Source of the DNA: CAWIOX01 sp963837775
GTDB taxonomy: Bacteria > Pseudomonadota > Gammaproteobacteria > Burkholderiales > Burkholderiaceae_D
Direction: 5' to 3'
Assembly (NCBI GenBank): GCA_963837775.1
Contig: CAWIOX010000004.1
Span: 124,001-188,000 of the forward strand
Length of the DNA stretch: 64,000 nucleotides
Of this stretch, positions 16,218-26,313 are shown in pieces. The notes under the pieces were generated by a model that worked only from the letters and a program-made list of their open reading frames with translations, was not told the DNA's origin and did not search any database. Numbering within the stretch: the first letter of the stretch is position 1; every line of letters begins with the position of its first letter. The position numbers were made by a program, and so were the translations under genes.

Positions 16218-19200
16218 ATGTCTTTTGACCTCATAAAATCCCTCCCCAAAGCCGGCCATCGTTTCGTGCTGCCGACCCTGTACGGCTCGGCCGATGCGTT
16301 TGCGTTGGCGCAAGCGGCGCTTGCGCTGAAATCCGAGAAACGCATGCTGGCCATCGTGGTGGCCAACGCCAGCGATGCGCAGCGCCTGCGCGACGAGATT
16401 CCGTGGTTCGGCGAACAGGGGCCGGACGCTTTGCGCTGCCACCTGCTGCCGGACTGGGAAACCCTGCCCTACGACGCGTTTTCGCCGCATCAGGATCTGG
16501 TGTCGGAACGGCTGGCGACGCTGTATGAAATCCAGAACGGCCAGTGCGACGTGCTGATCGTGCCGGCCACCACCGCGCTGGTGCGGATGGCGCCGCCGTC
16601 GTTTCTGGCCGCCTACACCTTCTTTTTCAAGCAGGGCGAGACGCTCGACGAAGCGCGCCTGAAGTCGCAGCTGACGCTGGCCGGTTACAGCCACGTGGCG
16701 CAGGTGATGTCGCCGGGCGAATATTCGGTGCGCGGCGGGCTGATCGACCTGTTCCCGATGGGTTCGGTGCTGCCGTACCGGCTCGACCTGTTCGGCGACA
16801 CCATCGAGACCATCCGCACCTTCGATGCCGACACCCAGCGTTCCTTGTATCCGGTGAAGGAAGTACGCCTGCTGCCGGGGCGCGAGTTCCCGATGGACGA
16901 TGCGGCGCGTTCGGCCTTCCGCAACCGCTGGCGCGAACAGTTCGAAGGCGATCCGTCGAAGTCGGCGATCTACAAGGACATCGGCAACGGCATCGCTTCG
17001 GCCGGTATCGAGTATTACCTGCCGCTGTTTTTCGAAGAAACTGCAACGCTGTTCGACTATCTGCCGCCGGACACGATCTTTGCGCTGATCGGCGACATCG
17101 ACGGCGCGATCCAGCGCTTCTGGACCGATACCCAATCGCGCTACAAATTCCTGAAATCCGACCGCGAACGGCCTTTGCTGGCGCCGGAAACCCTGTTCCT
17201 GGGCGATGAACAGTTCTTCACCCAGGTCAAGCCGCACGGACGCTGGATCATCACGCCCGACGCGGATGGCAATCATTCTGCGTCGGAACTGTCGGCGCCG
17301 ATCCCGAACATCGCGGTCAACCGCCGCGCCGACGACCCGCTGGTGAACCTGCGCGCGTATCTGCTGCAAAGCGACAAGCGCGTGATGATCTGCGCCGAAT
17401 CGAACGGCCGCCGCGAAACCCTGCAGCAATACTTTAACGAATACACGCTGGGCCTGACGGTGTGCGACGGCTATGCCGATTTCGCCACCGGCAGCGCCAA
17501 GCTGATGCTGGGCGTGGCGCCCTTGCACGCCGGTTTCGAACTGAGCGCGGCTGGCGGCAGCCTGATTTTCATCACCGAGACCGAGCTGTACGCCGGCTCC
17601 GGCCGCCGTGCCGGCAAGAAGAAGCAGGAAGGCGCAACCCAGGTCGAGTCGATGGTGCGCGACCTGTCGGAGCTGAAAATCGGCGATCCGGTGGTGCACA
17701 TCAACCACGGCATCGGCCGCTACATGGGCCTGACCAGCATGGATCTGGGCGAAGGCGAAACCGAATTCCTGCATCTGGAATACGCGAAGGACACCAAGCT
17801 GTATGTGCCGGTGTCGCAGCTGCACGTGATTTCGCGCTATTCCGGCGCCTCGCCGGAAGATGCGCCGCTGCACGCGCTCGGCTCCGGCCATTGGGAAAAA
17901 GCCAAGAAGAAGGCGGCGCAGCAAATGCGCGACACCGCCGCCGAACTGCTGAACCTGTATGCACGGCGCGCATTGCGCCAGGGCCATGCGTTCGAATATT
18001 CGGCGCACGACTACGAGGCGTTTGCCGACAGTTTCGGCTTCGAGGAAACCGTCGATCAGGCGGCGGCGATTACCGCGGTGATCGGCGACATGACCGGCGG
18101 CAAGCCGATGGACCGCCTGATCTGCGGCGATGTCGGCTTCGGCAAGACCGAGGTTGCGCTGCGCGCGGCTTTTGTCGCGGTGATGGGCGGCAAGCAGGTC
18201 GCGATCCTGGCGCCGACCACGCTGCTGGCGGAACAGCATGCGCAGACCTTTGCCGACCGCTTCGCCGACTGGCCGGTGCGCATCGCCGAGCTGTCGCGCT
18301 TTCCGTACCGGCAAGGAGATCACGCAGGCGATCAAGGGCATGGTTGACGGCACCGTCGATATCGTGATCGGCACCCATAAACTGCTGTCGGACGACGTCA
18401 AGTTCTCGCGCCTGGGGCTGGTCATCATCGACGAGGAACACCGTTTCGGCGTGCGCCAGAAGGAAGCGCTGAAAGCCTTGCGCGCCGAGGTCGACGTATT
18501 GACGCTGACCGCAACGCCGATCCCGCGCACGCTGGGCATGGCACTGGAAGGCTTGCGCGACTTCTCGATCATCGCCACCGCACCGCAAAAGCGGCTGGCG
18601 ATCAAGACTTTCGTGCGCAGCGAGGACAGCTCGGTGCTGCGCGAAGCCTGCCTGCGCGAACTGAAACGCGGCGGCCAGGTGTATTTCCTGCACAACGAGG
18701 TCGAGACGATCCAGAACCGCAAGGCGATGCTGGAAGAATTGCTGCCGGAAGCGCGGATTGCGATCGCGCACGGCCAGATGCACGAGCGCGACCTGGAAAA
18801 AGTGATGCGCGATTTCGTCGCGCAACGCTTCAACATCCTGCTCTGCACCACCATCATCGAAACCGGCATCGACGTGCCGACCGCCAACACCATCATCATG
18901 CACCGCGCCGACAAGTTCGGTCTGGCGCAGCTGCACCAGTTGCGCGGCCGGGTCGGCCGCTCGCACCATCAGGCGTATGCCTACCTGCTGGTCAATGACG
19001 TGCAGGGCCTGACCAAGCTGGCGCAGCGCCGGCTCGATGCGATCCAGCAGATGGAAGAACTGGGCAGCGGCTTTTATCTGGCGATGCACGATCTGGAAAT
19101 CCGCGGCGCCGGCGAAGTGCTGGGCGACAGCCAGTCCGGCGAGATGACCGAAATCGGCTTCCAGCTGTATTCCGACATGCTCAGCGAAGCGGTGCGGGCG

Positions 19201-19748
19201 CTGAAAAATGGCGAGGAACCGGATCTGGCCGCGCCATTGTCCAGCACCACGGAGATCAACCTGCACACGCCGGCGCTGCTGCCGAACGATTTTTGCGGCG
19301 ATGTGCATGAACGCCTGTCGCTCTACAAGCGGCTGGCCAACTGCGCCACGCAGGGCAAGATCGACGATCTGCAGGAAGAGATGATCGACCGTTTCGGCAA
19401 GCTGCCCGATCCGGCCCAGGCGCTGGTCGAAACCCATCGCCTGCGGGTCGCCGCCAAGACCGTCGGCATCGTGAAAATCGATGCGCATGGCGAGGCGGCG
19501 CTGCTGCAGTTCATCCCGAACCCGCCGATCGATCCGATGCGCATCATCGAGCTGATCCAGAACAACCGCCATATCCGGCTGGGTGGCCCCGACAAGCTGA
19601 AGATCACCATCAGCATGCCCGACCTGCCGCGCGCGTGACGCAGTTGAAATCGACGATACGCCTGCTGATGATGGGCATGCCGAAAGCGGCTGAGACGGCG
19701 CCGCAGGAAGCGCCGCGCACGCCGAAGAAAAAACAGAAGTCACATTGA
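16218..19748 (+). CDS. mfd: transcription-repair coupling factor Mfd, disrupted by two compensating indels
   Basis: This DNA translocase removes RNA polymerase stalled at lesions and recruits UvrA. The UvrB-homology region, the RNAP-interaction domain (VVHINHGIGRYMGL) and the RecG-like motor with Walker A 'GDVGFGKTEVA' and 'DEEHRFGVRQKEAL' are all recognisable. The first frame runs 16218-18347 but breaks at about 18303: 'ELSRF' is followed by a spurious tail because TTTCCGTACC has one C too many. The frame covering 18238-19638 resumes 'RTGKEITQAIKG'. Near 19631 one base is missing, and the original frame returns as 'RVTQLKSTIRLLMMG' to a TGA at 19746-19748. The whole span is exactly 1177 codons. 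Either there are two sequencing errors or the gene is inactive. Confidence 0.93.
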
Positions 19749-19787
19749 CATGACGACCGAATCAATCAAACCAGTCCAAGAACAACC

Positions 19788-20630
19788 ATGAATCTGATCC
19801 TGCAAGGCACCACCACCGACCGCGCCACCATTGAACGCATTGCCGCGATGGCCGAGGCTAAAAATATTGTCGCCATCAGCGACCATGCCTATCGCTGCGA
19901 AGACATCAATTATTCGGACGAAATCAAGGCGCAGATCGACGCTGAATGCCTGGCCGCCGAACTGGATGCAGCCTTCGTTCCGCCGAATCTCGCCTTGAGC
20001 GACTTCAAGCTAGTGGCGATGGACATGGATTCGACCCTGATCACGATCGAGTGCATCGACGAAATCGCCGACATGCAAGGGCTGAAGCCGCAGGTCGCCG
20101 CCATTACCGAAGCCGCAATGCGCGGCGAAATCGAATTCTGCGAGAGCCTGACCCGCCGCGTCGCGCTGCTGGAAGGGCTGGATGCCGGCGCGCTGCAGCG
20201 CGTGTATGACGAACGGCTGCAACTGTCGATGGGGGCCGAGGCCATGCTGACCGCGGTCAAGGCGGCCGGCCTAAAGACACTGCTGGTGTCCGGCGGCTTC
20301 ACCTTCTTCACCGACCGCATGAAAACCCGCCTGGGCCTGGATGTCACGCATTCCAACGTGCTGGAAATCATCGACGGCAAACTGACCGGCCGCGTGGTGG
20401 GCGGCATCGTCGATGCGGAAGAGAAAAAAGCCACGGTGGAACGCGCCTGCGCCGCTCTGGGCATCACAACAGCTGAAGCGATCGTGATGGGCGATGGCGC
20501 CAACGACCTGAAAATGATGGGTATCGCCGGCCTGTCAGTGGCGTTTCGCGCCAAACCGATTGTGCGTTCTCACGCAGACGTGGCCTTGAATTTCGTCGGA
20601 CTCGATGGTGTACTGACACTGTTTAGCTAG
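19788..20630 (+). CDS. serB: phosphoserine phosphatase SerB
   Basis: The last step of serine synthesis, hydrolysing phosphoserine through an aspartyl-phosphate intermediate (HAD superfamily). The catalytic motif is 'DMDSTLITIECIDEIAD' at about residues 81-97; motif II is 'LLVSGGFTFF' and motif III is 'VMGDGANDLKMM'. The N-terminal 70 residues form a short regulatory-type domain. It has normal length (280 aa) and begins 39 bp after the corrected mfd end, so it may be co-transcribed. Confidence 0.97.
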   Translation: MNLILQGTTTDRATIERIAAMAEAKNIVAISDHAYRCEDINYSDEIKAQIDAECLAAELDAAFVPPNLALSDFKLVAMDMDSTLITIECIDEIADMQGLKPQVAAITEAAMRGEIEFCESLTRRVALLEGLDAGALQRVYDERLQLSMGAEAMLTAVKAAGLKTLLVSGGFTFFTDRMKTRLGLDVTHSNVLEIIDGKLTGRVVGGIVDAEEKKATVERACAALGITTAEAIVMGDGANDLKMMGIAGLSVAFRAKPIVRSHADVALNFVGLDGVLTLFS

Positions 20631-20947
20631 ACATACCTCACAAAAACAATCCGACACCCGATCCGCTGCACGGATCAGGGCACATCGTCGCAAGCGTGAT
20701 TCCAGCTTGTATTGGAAATGGGAGCAAGATCCATTTTTAATGCAAATTGCATCACGCCCGATGTTGTTTCTCTCCCCTACATATGAAATATCGTGCAAAG
20801 ACTGTGCTGCTGCATTTTCAAATGATTTTTATTGCACAAAAAACAGTTTTTGCAAGATTTTAAAAATTAATATGTACCATTAGAGTAGTTGCACTAAAAC
20901 AGTGCGCATTAGCGTCTGTCATATAACTATAAAAAAGGGGGAGAAAC
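20631..20947. other. intergenic region between serB and the chemoreceptor gene
   Basis: A 6-bp hairpin GATCCG/CGGATC (20660-20676) without a T-run is the only structure near the serB end. The last 100 bp are AT-rich and presumably contain the chemoreceptor promoter; I found no clear sigma-28 or sigma-70 match. Confidence 0.4.
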
Positions 20948-22645
20948 ATGCTCAACAATCTAACCATCAAATCACGCCTGACCCTTGTCATCGGCATCCT
21001 GGCATTGCTATTGACCAGCATCGGGGGCGCCGGCTTGTATAGCCTGAGCGCCACCAACGATTCACTGAAGACCATCTATGACGATCGCCTGGTTGCCATG
21101 GGCGACCTGGATCTGGTCACTCAACTAGCCTTCCAAAACCAGGTAGCCATCGCAAAGTCCATTACCGGAGACCCGGCAGCTGCAGGCCAGCAAATGGATG
21201 CCGTGGAGAAGACCGAAGAAGAGCGTTCCAAGGCATGGAATGCTTATGCCGCAACCTATCTGACACCGGAAGAAAAAATACTGGTTGATAAGTTTATTGA
21301 AGACAACAAGAAATATACGGCGCAAGCACTCAAACCAGCCGTTGCGGCCATGCGCGCCCAGGACGTCAAGCTGGCAACCGAGATTCTGCAAGGACCGATG
21401 ACGCAATTGTTTTTGCCAGTGCGGGAAGGCATGAATGCCATCATCAAACTCCAACTGGATGTCGGCAAAAGCGAATATGAAAAATCACAGGCTATGTATG
21501 CCACCTTCCGCACATTGTCCATAGCGGCCATCGTGCTTGGGCTGCTGGTGGCCGGCATCATGGGAATCTGGCTGATTCGTGCAATTACACGCCCCTTGCT
21601 GGCAGCAATCGGCATTGCCCGCAGTGTCGCCGCCGGGGATTTAACCCAGCGCATCGAGGTAACATCCAGCAATGAAACCGGCCAAATGATGCAAGCGCTG
21701 AAGGATATGAATGACAGCCTGGCCAAGACAGTCAGTCAGGTTCGCACCGGCACCGATACCATCGCCACCGCGTCCAGCCAGATTGCGGCGGGCAATATGG
21801 ATTTGTCTTCACGTACGGAAGAACAGGCCAGCTCGCTGGAAGAAACCGCCTCTTCGATGGAAGAACTGACTTCAACCGTCAGGCAGAATGCGGATAATGC
21901 ACGCCAGGCCAACCAGTTGGCGGTATCTGCCTCCGATATCGCCGTCAAGGGCGGTGCTGTGGTGTCGCAAGTCGTTGATACCATGAGCGCGATTGATGAG
22001 TCGGCCAAAAAAATCGTCGATATCATCTCTGTCATTGACGGGATTGCGTTCCAGACCAATATCCTGGCCTTGAACGCAGCCGTAGAAGCCGCCCGCGCTG
22101 GCGAGCAAGGACGCGGTTTTGCGGTGGTCGCTACCGAGGTACGCAATCTGGCACAGCGCAGCGCCGCCGCCGCGAGGGAAATCAAGTCGCTGATCAGCGA
22201 CTCGGTTGAAAGAGTCGAGATGGGCAGCAAACTGGTGAGTCAGGCCGGCACCACGATGGAAGAGATCGTCTCCAGCGTGAAGCGCGTTACCGATATCATG
22301 GGTGAAATCACCTCTGCCAGCCAGGAACAAAGTGCCGGCATCGAGCAAGTCAACATCGCCATCACACAAATGGATCAGGTAACGCAACAGAACGCCGCAC
22401 TGGTGGAACAAGCTGCTGCGGCAGCCGAATCGCTGCAAGACCAGGCCAAGAACCTGGCTGAAGTTGTCAGTATATTCACACTCGGCACTGCATTTGCAAG
22501 TACAGCCTCGCCCGCGCTTGCAAACCGGAATATGGTAGTGCACTCTGCCAAATCGCCTGCGCCGAAAATTATCAGAATTCCTGACGTCCCAAAAAAATCA
22601 GCGCCTGCCGCAATGGCCAACGCTGATGAATGGAGTGAGTTTTAA
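20948..22645 (+). CDS. methyl-accepting chemotaxis protein
   Basis: A 565-aa transmembrane chemoreceptor. TM1 is near residues 11-30, a four-helix-bundle type periplasmic domain spans about 31-188, and TM2 about 190-210 is followed by HAMP (RAITRPLLAAIGIARSVAAGDL). The cytoplasmic signalling hairpin has the conserved tip 'AFQTNILALNAAVEAARAGE' and 'GRGFAVVATEVRNLAQRSA'. The last residues, 'ADEWSEF', fit the xWxxF pentapeptide that tethers CheR/CheB in E. coli receptors. GGGGGAG precedes the ATG. It stands alone with a terminator behind it and no che genes nearby. Confidence 0.96.
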   Translation: MLNNLTIKSRLTLVIGILALLLTSIGGAGLYSLSATNDSLKTIYDDRLVAMGDLDLVTQLAFQNQVAIAKSITGDPAAAGQQMDAVEKTEEERSKAWNAYAATYLTPEEKILVDKFIEDNKKYTAQALKPAVAAMRAQDVKLATEILQGPMTQLFLPVREGMNAIIKLQLDVGKSEYEKSQAMYATFRTLSIAAIVLGLLVAGIMGIWLIRAITRPLLAAIGIARSVAAGDLTQRIEVTSSNETGQMMQALKDMNDSLAKTVSQVRTGTDTIATASSQIAAGNMDLSSRTEEQASSLEETASSMEELTSTVRQNADNARQANQLAVSASDIAVKGGAVVSQVVDTMSAIDESAKKIVDIISVIDGIAFQTNILALNAAVEAARAGEQGRGFAVVATEVRNLAQRSAAAAREIKSLISDSVERVEMGSKLVSQAGTTMEEIVSSVKRVTDIMGEITSASQEQSAGIEQVNIAITQMDQVTQQNAALVEQAAAAAESLQDQAKNLAEVVSIFTLGTAFASTASPALANRNMVVHSAKSPAPKIIRIPDVPKKSAPAAMANADEWSEF

Positions 22646-22681
22646 CGAGTATTGAAAAACACTCAAGACCGCAATTAAAAC

Positions 22682-22717
22682 AACAGGGTGCACTCACAAA
22701 ATGAGTGCACCCTGTTT
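22682..22717 (+). terminator. terminator after the chemoreceptor gene
   Basis: The 15-bp perfect stem AACAGGGTGCACTCA/TGAGTGCACCCTGTT (22682-22696 and 22702-22716, 5-nt loop) is very strong, although only a short T-run follows. It lies 36 bp beyond the stop. Confidence 0.75.
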
Positions 22718-22795
22718 GCGTATACCGGAACTTATTCAGCAATCCGTGAAATAATTCATACAATTAGAGCAACACTAACCAAACAAGGAACTTGC

Positions 22796-23158
22796 ATGTC
22801 TACAGAAATCGTCTTCGATACCAGCTTGCAGTCCAGCAAGAACCTGGCTTGGTGGTTATATCTGTTTCACGCCGCCGGCTTCGTGTTTTCCTGGGGTTTG
22901 TTCTCGTTCATTCCCCTCATCATCAACTATGTCAAACGCGACGATGCTGCGGGGACTTTCGTCTACAGCCACCACAGCTGGCAAATCCGCTCGTTCTGGT
23001 GGTTCCTGTTCTGGAGCGCGATCGGCTGGATCTGTATTTTCACCTTTGTCGGCATGGTGATCGGCATCCCGATCCTCGGTATCGTATGGATCTGGAAAGC
23101 CTACCGTCTGATCAAGGGCTTTCTGGACCTCAATGACAATAAGCCGATGCCTGTTTGA
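22796..23158 (+). CDS. small membrane protein, DUF4870-like
   Basis: A 120-aa protein with about three hydrophobic segments (LAWWLYLFHAAGFVFSWGLF; FWWFLFWSAIGWICIFTFVG; VIGIPILGIVWIWKAYRLI). The pattern of a Trp-rich first helix, a polar 'YVKRDDAAGTFVYSHHSWQIR' loop and a final 'AYRLIKGFLDLNDNKP' matches the DUF4870/YccF-like group of unknown function common in betaproteobacteria. The ATG at 22796 has AAGGAA five bases ahead; a longer frame to 22688 has no support. Its last 29 bases overlap the end of the convergent gene at 23130. Confidence 0.8.
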   Translation: MSTEIVFDTSLQSSKNLAWWLYLFHAAGFVFSWGLFSFIPLIINYVKRDDAAGTFVYSHHSWQIRSFWWFLFWSAIGWICIFTFVGMVIGIPILGIVWIWKAYRLIKGFLDLNDNKPMPV

Positions 23159-23699
23159 TTGAGGCAGTGCTGGTCTGAATCCCCTTGGGTATGGCGCAGC
23201 CCTTGGGGTTGTTGCCATGAAGGAATTTATCGGCAATTGCAAACCAATCATCGCCTGATATTACCCGTGTTGCCATCGGGAACAGTTCCCGCTCTTCCTT
23301 GTCCAGTTTTTTTAACAGGGTATCGCAGTAAATTTTCATTGCCCCGTACAGTTCTTGCGTTTTCTCGATCTGCTCTTCAAAAGCAGGTCGCCATTGATTC
23401 CGTATCGAATCAAGCACGCTCAAACCCATCAGACTTAATGATTCCAATTCAGCCAGAAGCGCATCCGCTTCCTTGGTCGATTTCCGTATGGCCGGAATCA
23501 ATTCGGTTTCAAGCTTGCGCTGACGGCAATGCACATGAAACCAATCCAATGCTTCCAATACGGATTCAAGCGTACTCTGCCCCAGACTTTGCGGATACCG
23601 TGCATTGTTCTCAATACATTTCTGGATAGAAAATAAACCAAGGCGTGTTTTATTTTGTTCGACCAACAGCGTGGCAAGCGTGTAAGTAGCAGTAAGCAT
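23130..23699 (-). CDS. hypothetical helical protein, weak hemerythrin-like C-terminus
   Basis: A 189-aa, almost wholly helical protein. The segment 'LLKKLDKEERELFPMATRVISGDDW' resembles the last helix pair of hemerythrin/HHE-type domains (EExELFP followed by W). A complete set of His/Glu ligands is not evident, so metal binding is doubtful. The frame is well supported by AGGAG five bases before the ATG. Its 3' end overlaps the convergent membrane-protein gene by 29 bp, so one of the two ends may be slightly misplaced. No operon partner. Function unknown. Confidence 0.6.
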   Translation of the reverse strand: MLTATYTLATLLVEQNKTRLGLFSIQKCIENNARYPQSLGQSTLESVLEALDWFHVHCRQRKLETELIPAIRKSTKEADALLAELESLSLMGLSVLDSIRNQWRPAFEEQIEKTQELYGAMKIYCDTLLKKLDKEERELFPMATRVISGDDWFAIADKFLHGNNPKGCAIPKGIQTSTASIKQASAYCH

Positions 23700-24065
23700 C
23701 GCAACTCCTTTGATGTTTATTTCCCGAAATCAATAATTCCGGGAGAAAAAATGCATTCAAATGGATTTTCAAACATTGCGCCAGATAAGTGCGGTATGAG
23801 ACCTGTTTCGAAGCGCTACCTTCTCAACAGCAGGATTGGAGGAGGAACGCGTTACTTACTTTAGTTGAGACAAATCAAACATTCAAGGACAATGTTTTCC
23901 ATGAGAAATATTATCTTGTGGCATGGGCGTGTCGGCATATGATTTGGGAGTGCAAATCATATGCCGACATGCCCTAATTTGAGAACAGCGGCTTTTCGCA
24001 AATTAGGCCACTCTCAGCCACATCTGAATTGCGGATAATTTTTGTTGCAGCATAAGAATGTGCTT
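23700..24065. other. intergenic region with two adjoining hairpins
   Basis: A 21-bp inverted repeat with one mismatch (23925-23945 and 23954-23974, 8-nt loop, arms starting GGGCGTGTCGG) is followed at once by a second one, CCTAATTTG/CAAATTAGG (23973-23981 and 23999-24007). They lie 59-141 bp past the stop of the membrane diguanylate cyclase gene and may act as its terminator, though no T-run follows. No gene is seen. Confidence 0.55.
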
Positions 24066-25964
24066 TTACGCGCTTGAAAGCTGCCGGTCGTAAAACCGGA
24101 ACTGTCCCCGGCCTCCGGCCTTGGCAGAATACATGGCATTATCCGCATGCTTGAGCAGTGTTTCCGCATCGTTTCCATCGCGCGGAAACAGGCTGATACC
24201 GATGGATGCACCGACTACATTTTTGTGCCCAGAGATATCAAAAGGTTCGCGAAATTGTTCATTGATGCGAAAGGCCACTTGGGCCGCCTCCTCATGACTG
24301 GCGACAGAATTGAGCAATACCGTGAATTCATCTCCCCCCAACCGGACCACCGTATCCGCCGGCCTCAATACCGACTTCAAACGCATCGCCGCTGCCTGCA
24401 GCAGTGCGTCTCCTGCTTGATGGCCTGATGTATCATTGACCGCCTTGAATTCATCCAGGTCAATAAACAGGAGTGCAAATATTGTGCCGTTATTTCTTGC
24501 CTGATTAAGTGCGGCAGGCAGAAAATTCATCAACCAGCGGCGATTGGGAAGCGACGTCAGGGCATCCATATTTGCCATGCTCAAGAGAGCATGTTCATGC
24601 GCTTTCGTATCAGAAATATCCCGCACCGTCATAGCCAGACCGGCCCCGGATCGTACAAGTTTTCGGGACATCCAGGTGACATGCGGCGGACTGTGGCGCG
24701 AGGCCCGGAACTCGTCTTCGTAATAACCGGTTTCCATCGCGCTGCGAAAAATAGCCCATACCCGCTGTCCCTGCTCGCCTGAATACAGATCGGAAAATTT
24801 TTTGCCGACGAGTTCTTCTTTTACAAAGCCGACAAGAGCAGCGCCACGTTCATTGCAATCTTCCACCACAAAATCGATCACGCTATCGTGGTAGTCGTAC
24901 AGTGCCCGGACCATGTAGAAACCTTCATTGGCGCCGTCGATAGCCAACTGATAGGTATCCTTCACTTCTTTCGCCTGGTGTTTTTTCCATGCCAGCCGTA
25001 CAGAAAAGAAGGTCGCAAGCGTTGCGAACAACAGCAGGAATATGCTTCTCACGGTGGCAAAATAGCGATAACTGTCGGCTCGCGCCTGATACGCAGCAAA
25101 CACCTCTGCTTCGGCTAAGCCGGCCAAGGCAAACAATGGATAGTGATCTAGTTGATGCCAGGCAATGATGCGAGGCTGGCTGTCGATAAAGTTTCGTCCT
25201 GGCATGTGCGCGACACCACTGGCTGACGCAAATACTGGAGGCGAACGAAAAACCGCAGGCAGCGAGCGGATACGCTCACCCGTTTTTGATGCGAATAACG
25301 CGCCATCCTGATCCCTTAGCAACAGAAAACCACGCATACCCAGGCTGGACTCCTCGTTAAACGATGCAAGATAGGCCGGTTCAACGCTCACTAACACTAT
25401 TCCATCAAATGCGCCGTCGGCAGTTTCCAGCCTTCGCGTAAAGCGGATGACTTCTTTCCCGGAACGACCCATGTCCGGTTTATTGACGAGCAGGCTGTTG
25501 GCCAGATTCATTTTTTGGGCTTTGAAGTAATCCCTGTCGGCAATATTTGGGGCACCAACCTTATCTAGCGTGCTGGTGATCGCCGTTCCGTTGCGGTCGA
25601 CGATGGTTGCATACAATTGCGCCGACTGTGGATACAGCCCTTGCTGCAACTGATCTTCGAGCTTGAGCGCGCCATGCGTTGTCTGCCAGTAGTATTTGAG
25701 ATGACGGGTTATCTGGTCGATCTGATCAACGGAACGGGACAACTGTGCGACATAAGATTTTGAAAGCTGGGCTGCTTCTCTGAGTGCATTTCTTTCAACT
25801 TCAGCTTTATCGTTGCCGATTTTCACCAGCGTTATTCCCCAGACGACAGCGACCAGGAAAATACATATCAGGGGCCACAAAAGGATGGAGCGAATACTGC
25901 CCCGCAGAAACGCAAGTTTTTGAAACTCTCGGCTCAGGCGCTTGTTTAGACTGCGGTCGGTCAT
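24066..25964 (-). CDS. membrane diguanylate cyclase, Cache-PAS-GGDEF
   Basis: A 632-aa inner-membrane enzyme making c-di-GMP. TM1 is near residues 27-47 and TM2 near 305-325. The periplasmic region between them has the dCache look ('LYATIVDRNGTAITST', 'ADRDYFKAQ', 'VSVEPAYLASF'). A PAS-like domain (about 340-450) precedes GGDEF (about 460-632) with an intact GGDEF motif at 543-547 and an RxxD inhibitory site (RPAD, 534-537), so it should be active and product-inhibited. It is monocistronic, with a 350-bp upstream spacer shared with divergent nfeD. The ligand is unknown. Confidence 0.94.
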   Translation of the reverse strand: MTDRSLNKRLSREFQKLAFLRGSIRSILLWPLICIFLVAVVWGITLVKIGNDKAEVERNALREAAQLSKSYVAQLSRSVDQIDQITRHLKYYWQTTHGALKLEDQLQQGLYPQSAQLYATIVDRNGTAITSTLDKVGAPNIADRDYFKAQKMNLANSLLVNKPDMGRSGKEVIRFTRRLETADGAFDGIVLVSVEPAYLASFNEESSLGMRGFLLLRDQDGALFASKTGERIRSLPAVFRSPPVFASASGVAHMPGRNFIDSQPRIIAWHQLDHYPLFALAGLAEAEVFAAYQARADSYRYFATVRSIFLLLFATLATFFSVRLAWKKHQAKEVKDTYQLAIDGANEGFYMVRALYDYHDSVIDFVVEDCNERGAALVGFVKEELVGKKFSDLYSGEQGQRVWAIFRSAMETGYYEDEFRASRHSPPHVTWMSRKLVRSGAGLAMTVRDISDTKAHEHALLSMANMDALTSLPNRRWLMNFLPAALNQARNNGTIFALLFIDLDEFKAVNDTSGHQAGDALLQAAAMRLKSVLRPADTVVRLGGDEFTVLLNSVASHEEAAQVAFRINEQFREPFDISGHKNVVGASIGISLFPRDGNDAETLLKHADNAMYSAKAGGRGQFRFYDRQLSSA

Positions 25965-26313
25965 AGCGCGATATTCATTTCATAAAACAACTGTAAAAAA
26001 ACAGCGGCAATTAATGTTTAGGGTGTGTTGAGCGCCATAGTCTCCCACAGCCGGCCGGGCGAAAAATATTAATGAAATACAATCAAAATATTTCCGCAAC
26101 GCAACCAGTGCGAGTCAATTTTACCGCGAAGACAGCCGCTTATGCAGGGCCGGAAAGAAAATGACGTGTAACTGGCAAGAATGCCATCAGTGCCTGCCTG
26201 ATGTTGCGCAATATCATGCTGCCTGCACACCGTCCGGTATCAGTCATCGAACTAAAGTTGAAAACAAGCCAGCACCTGCAATAATTAATTGCGGATCAAT
26301 CGGTTGATATCTT
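25965..26313. other. divergent promoter region
   Basis: This 349-bp spacer separates two genes reading away from each other, so both promoters must lie here. I see no clear operator, repeat or ORF. Confidence 0.4.

Noticed and set aside
16191..18914. 907-codon open frame antisense to mfd, and a similar 557-codon frame at 18070-19743
   Set aside because: GC-rich codon bias of mfd leaves the opposite frame open. The translated sequence is Arg/Gln/His-rich low complexity and matches no family, whereas mfd is unmistakable.
23130..23699. Firm hemerythrin assignment
   Set aside because: Only the EExELFP-type segment is convincing; a full set of metal ligands is not visible, so it was left as hypothetical.
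26289..26309. ATCAA-TCGG-TTGAT palindrome before nfeD as an FNR box
   Set aside because: The half-sites are in the reverse order (ATCAA then TTGAT), so it is not an FNR-type site.
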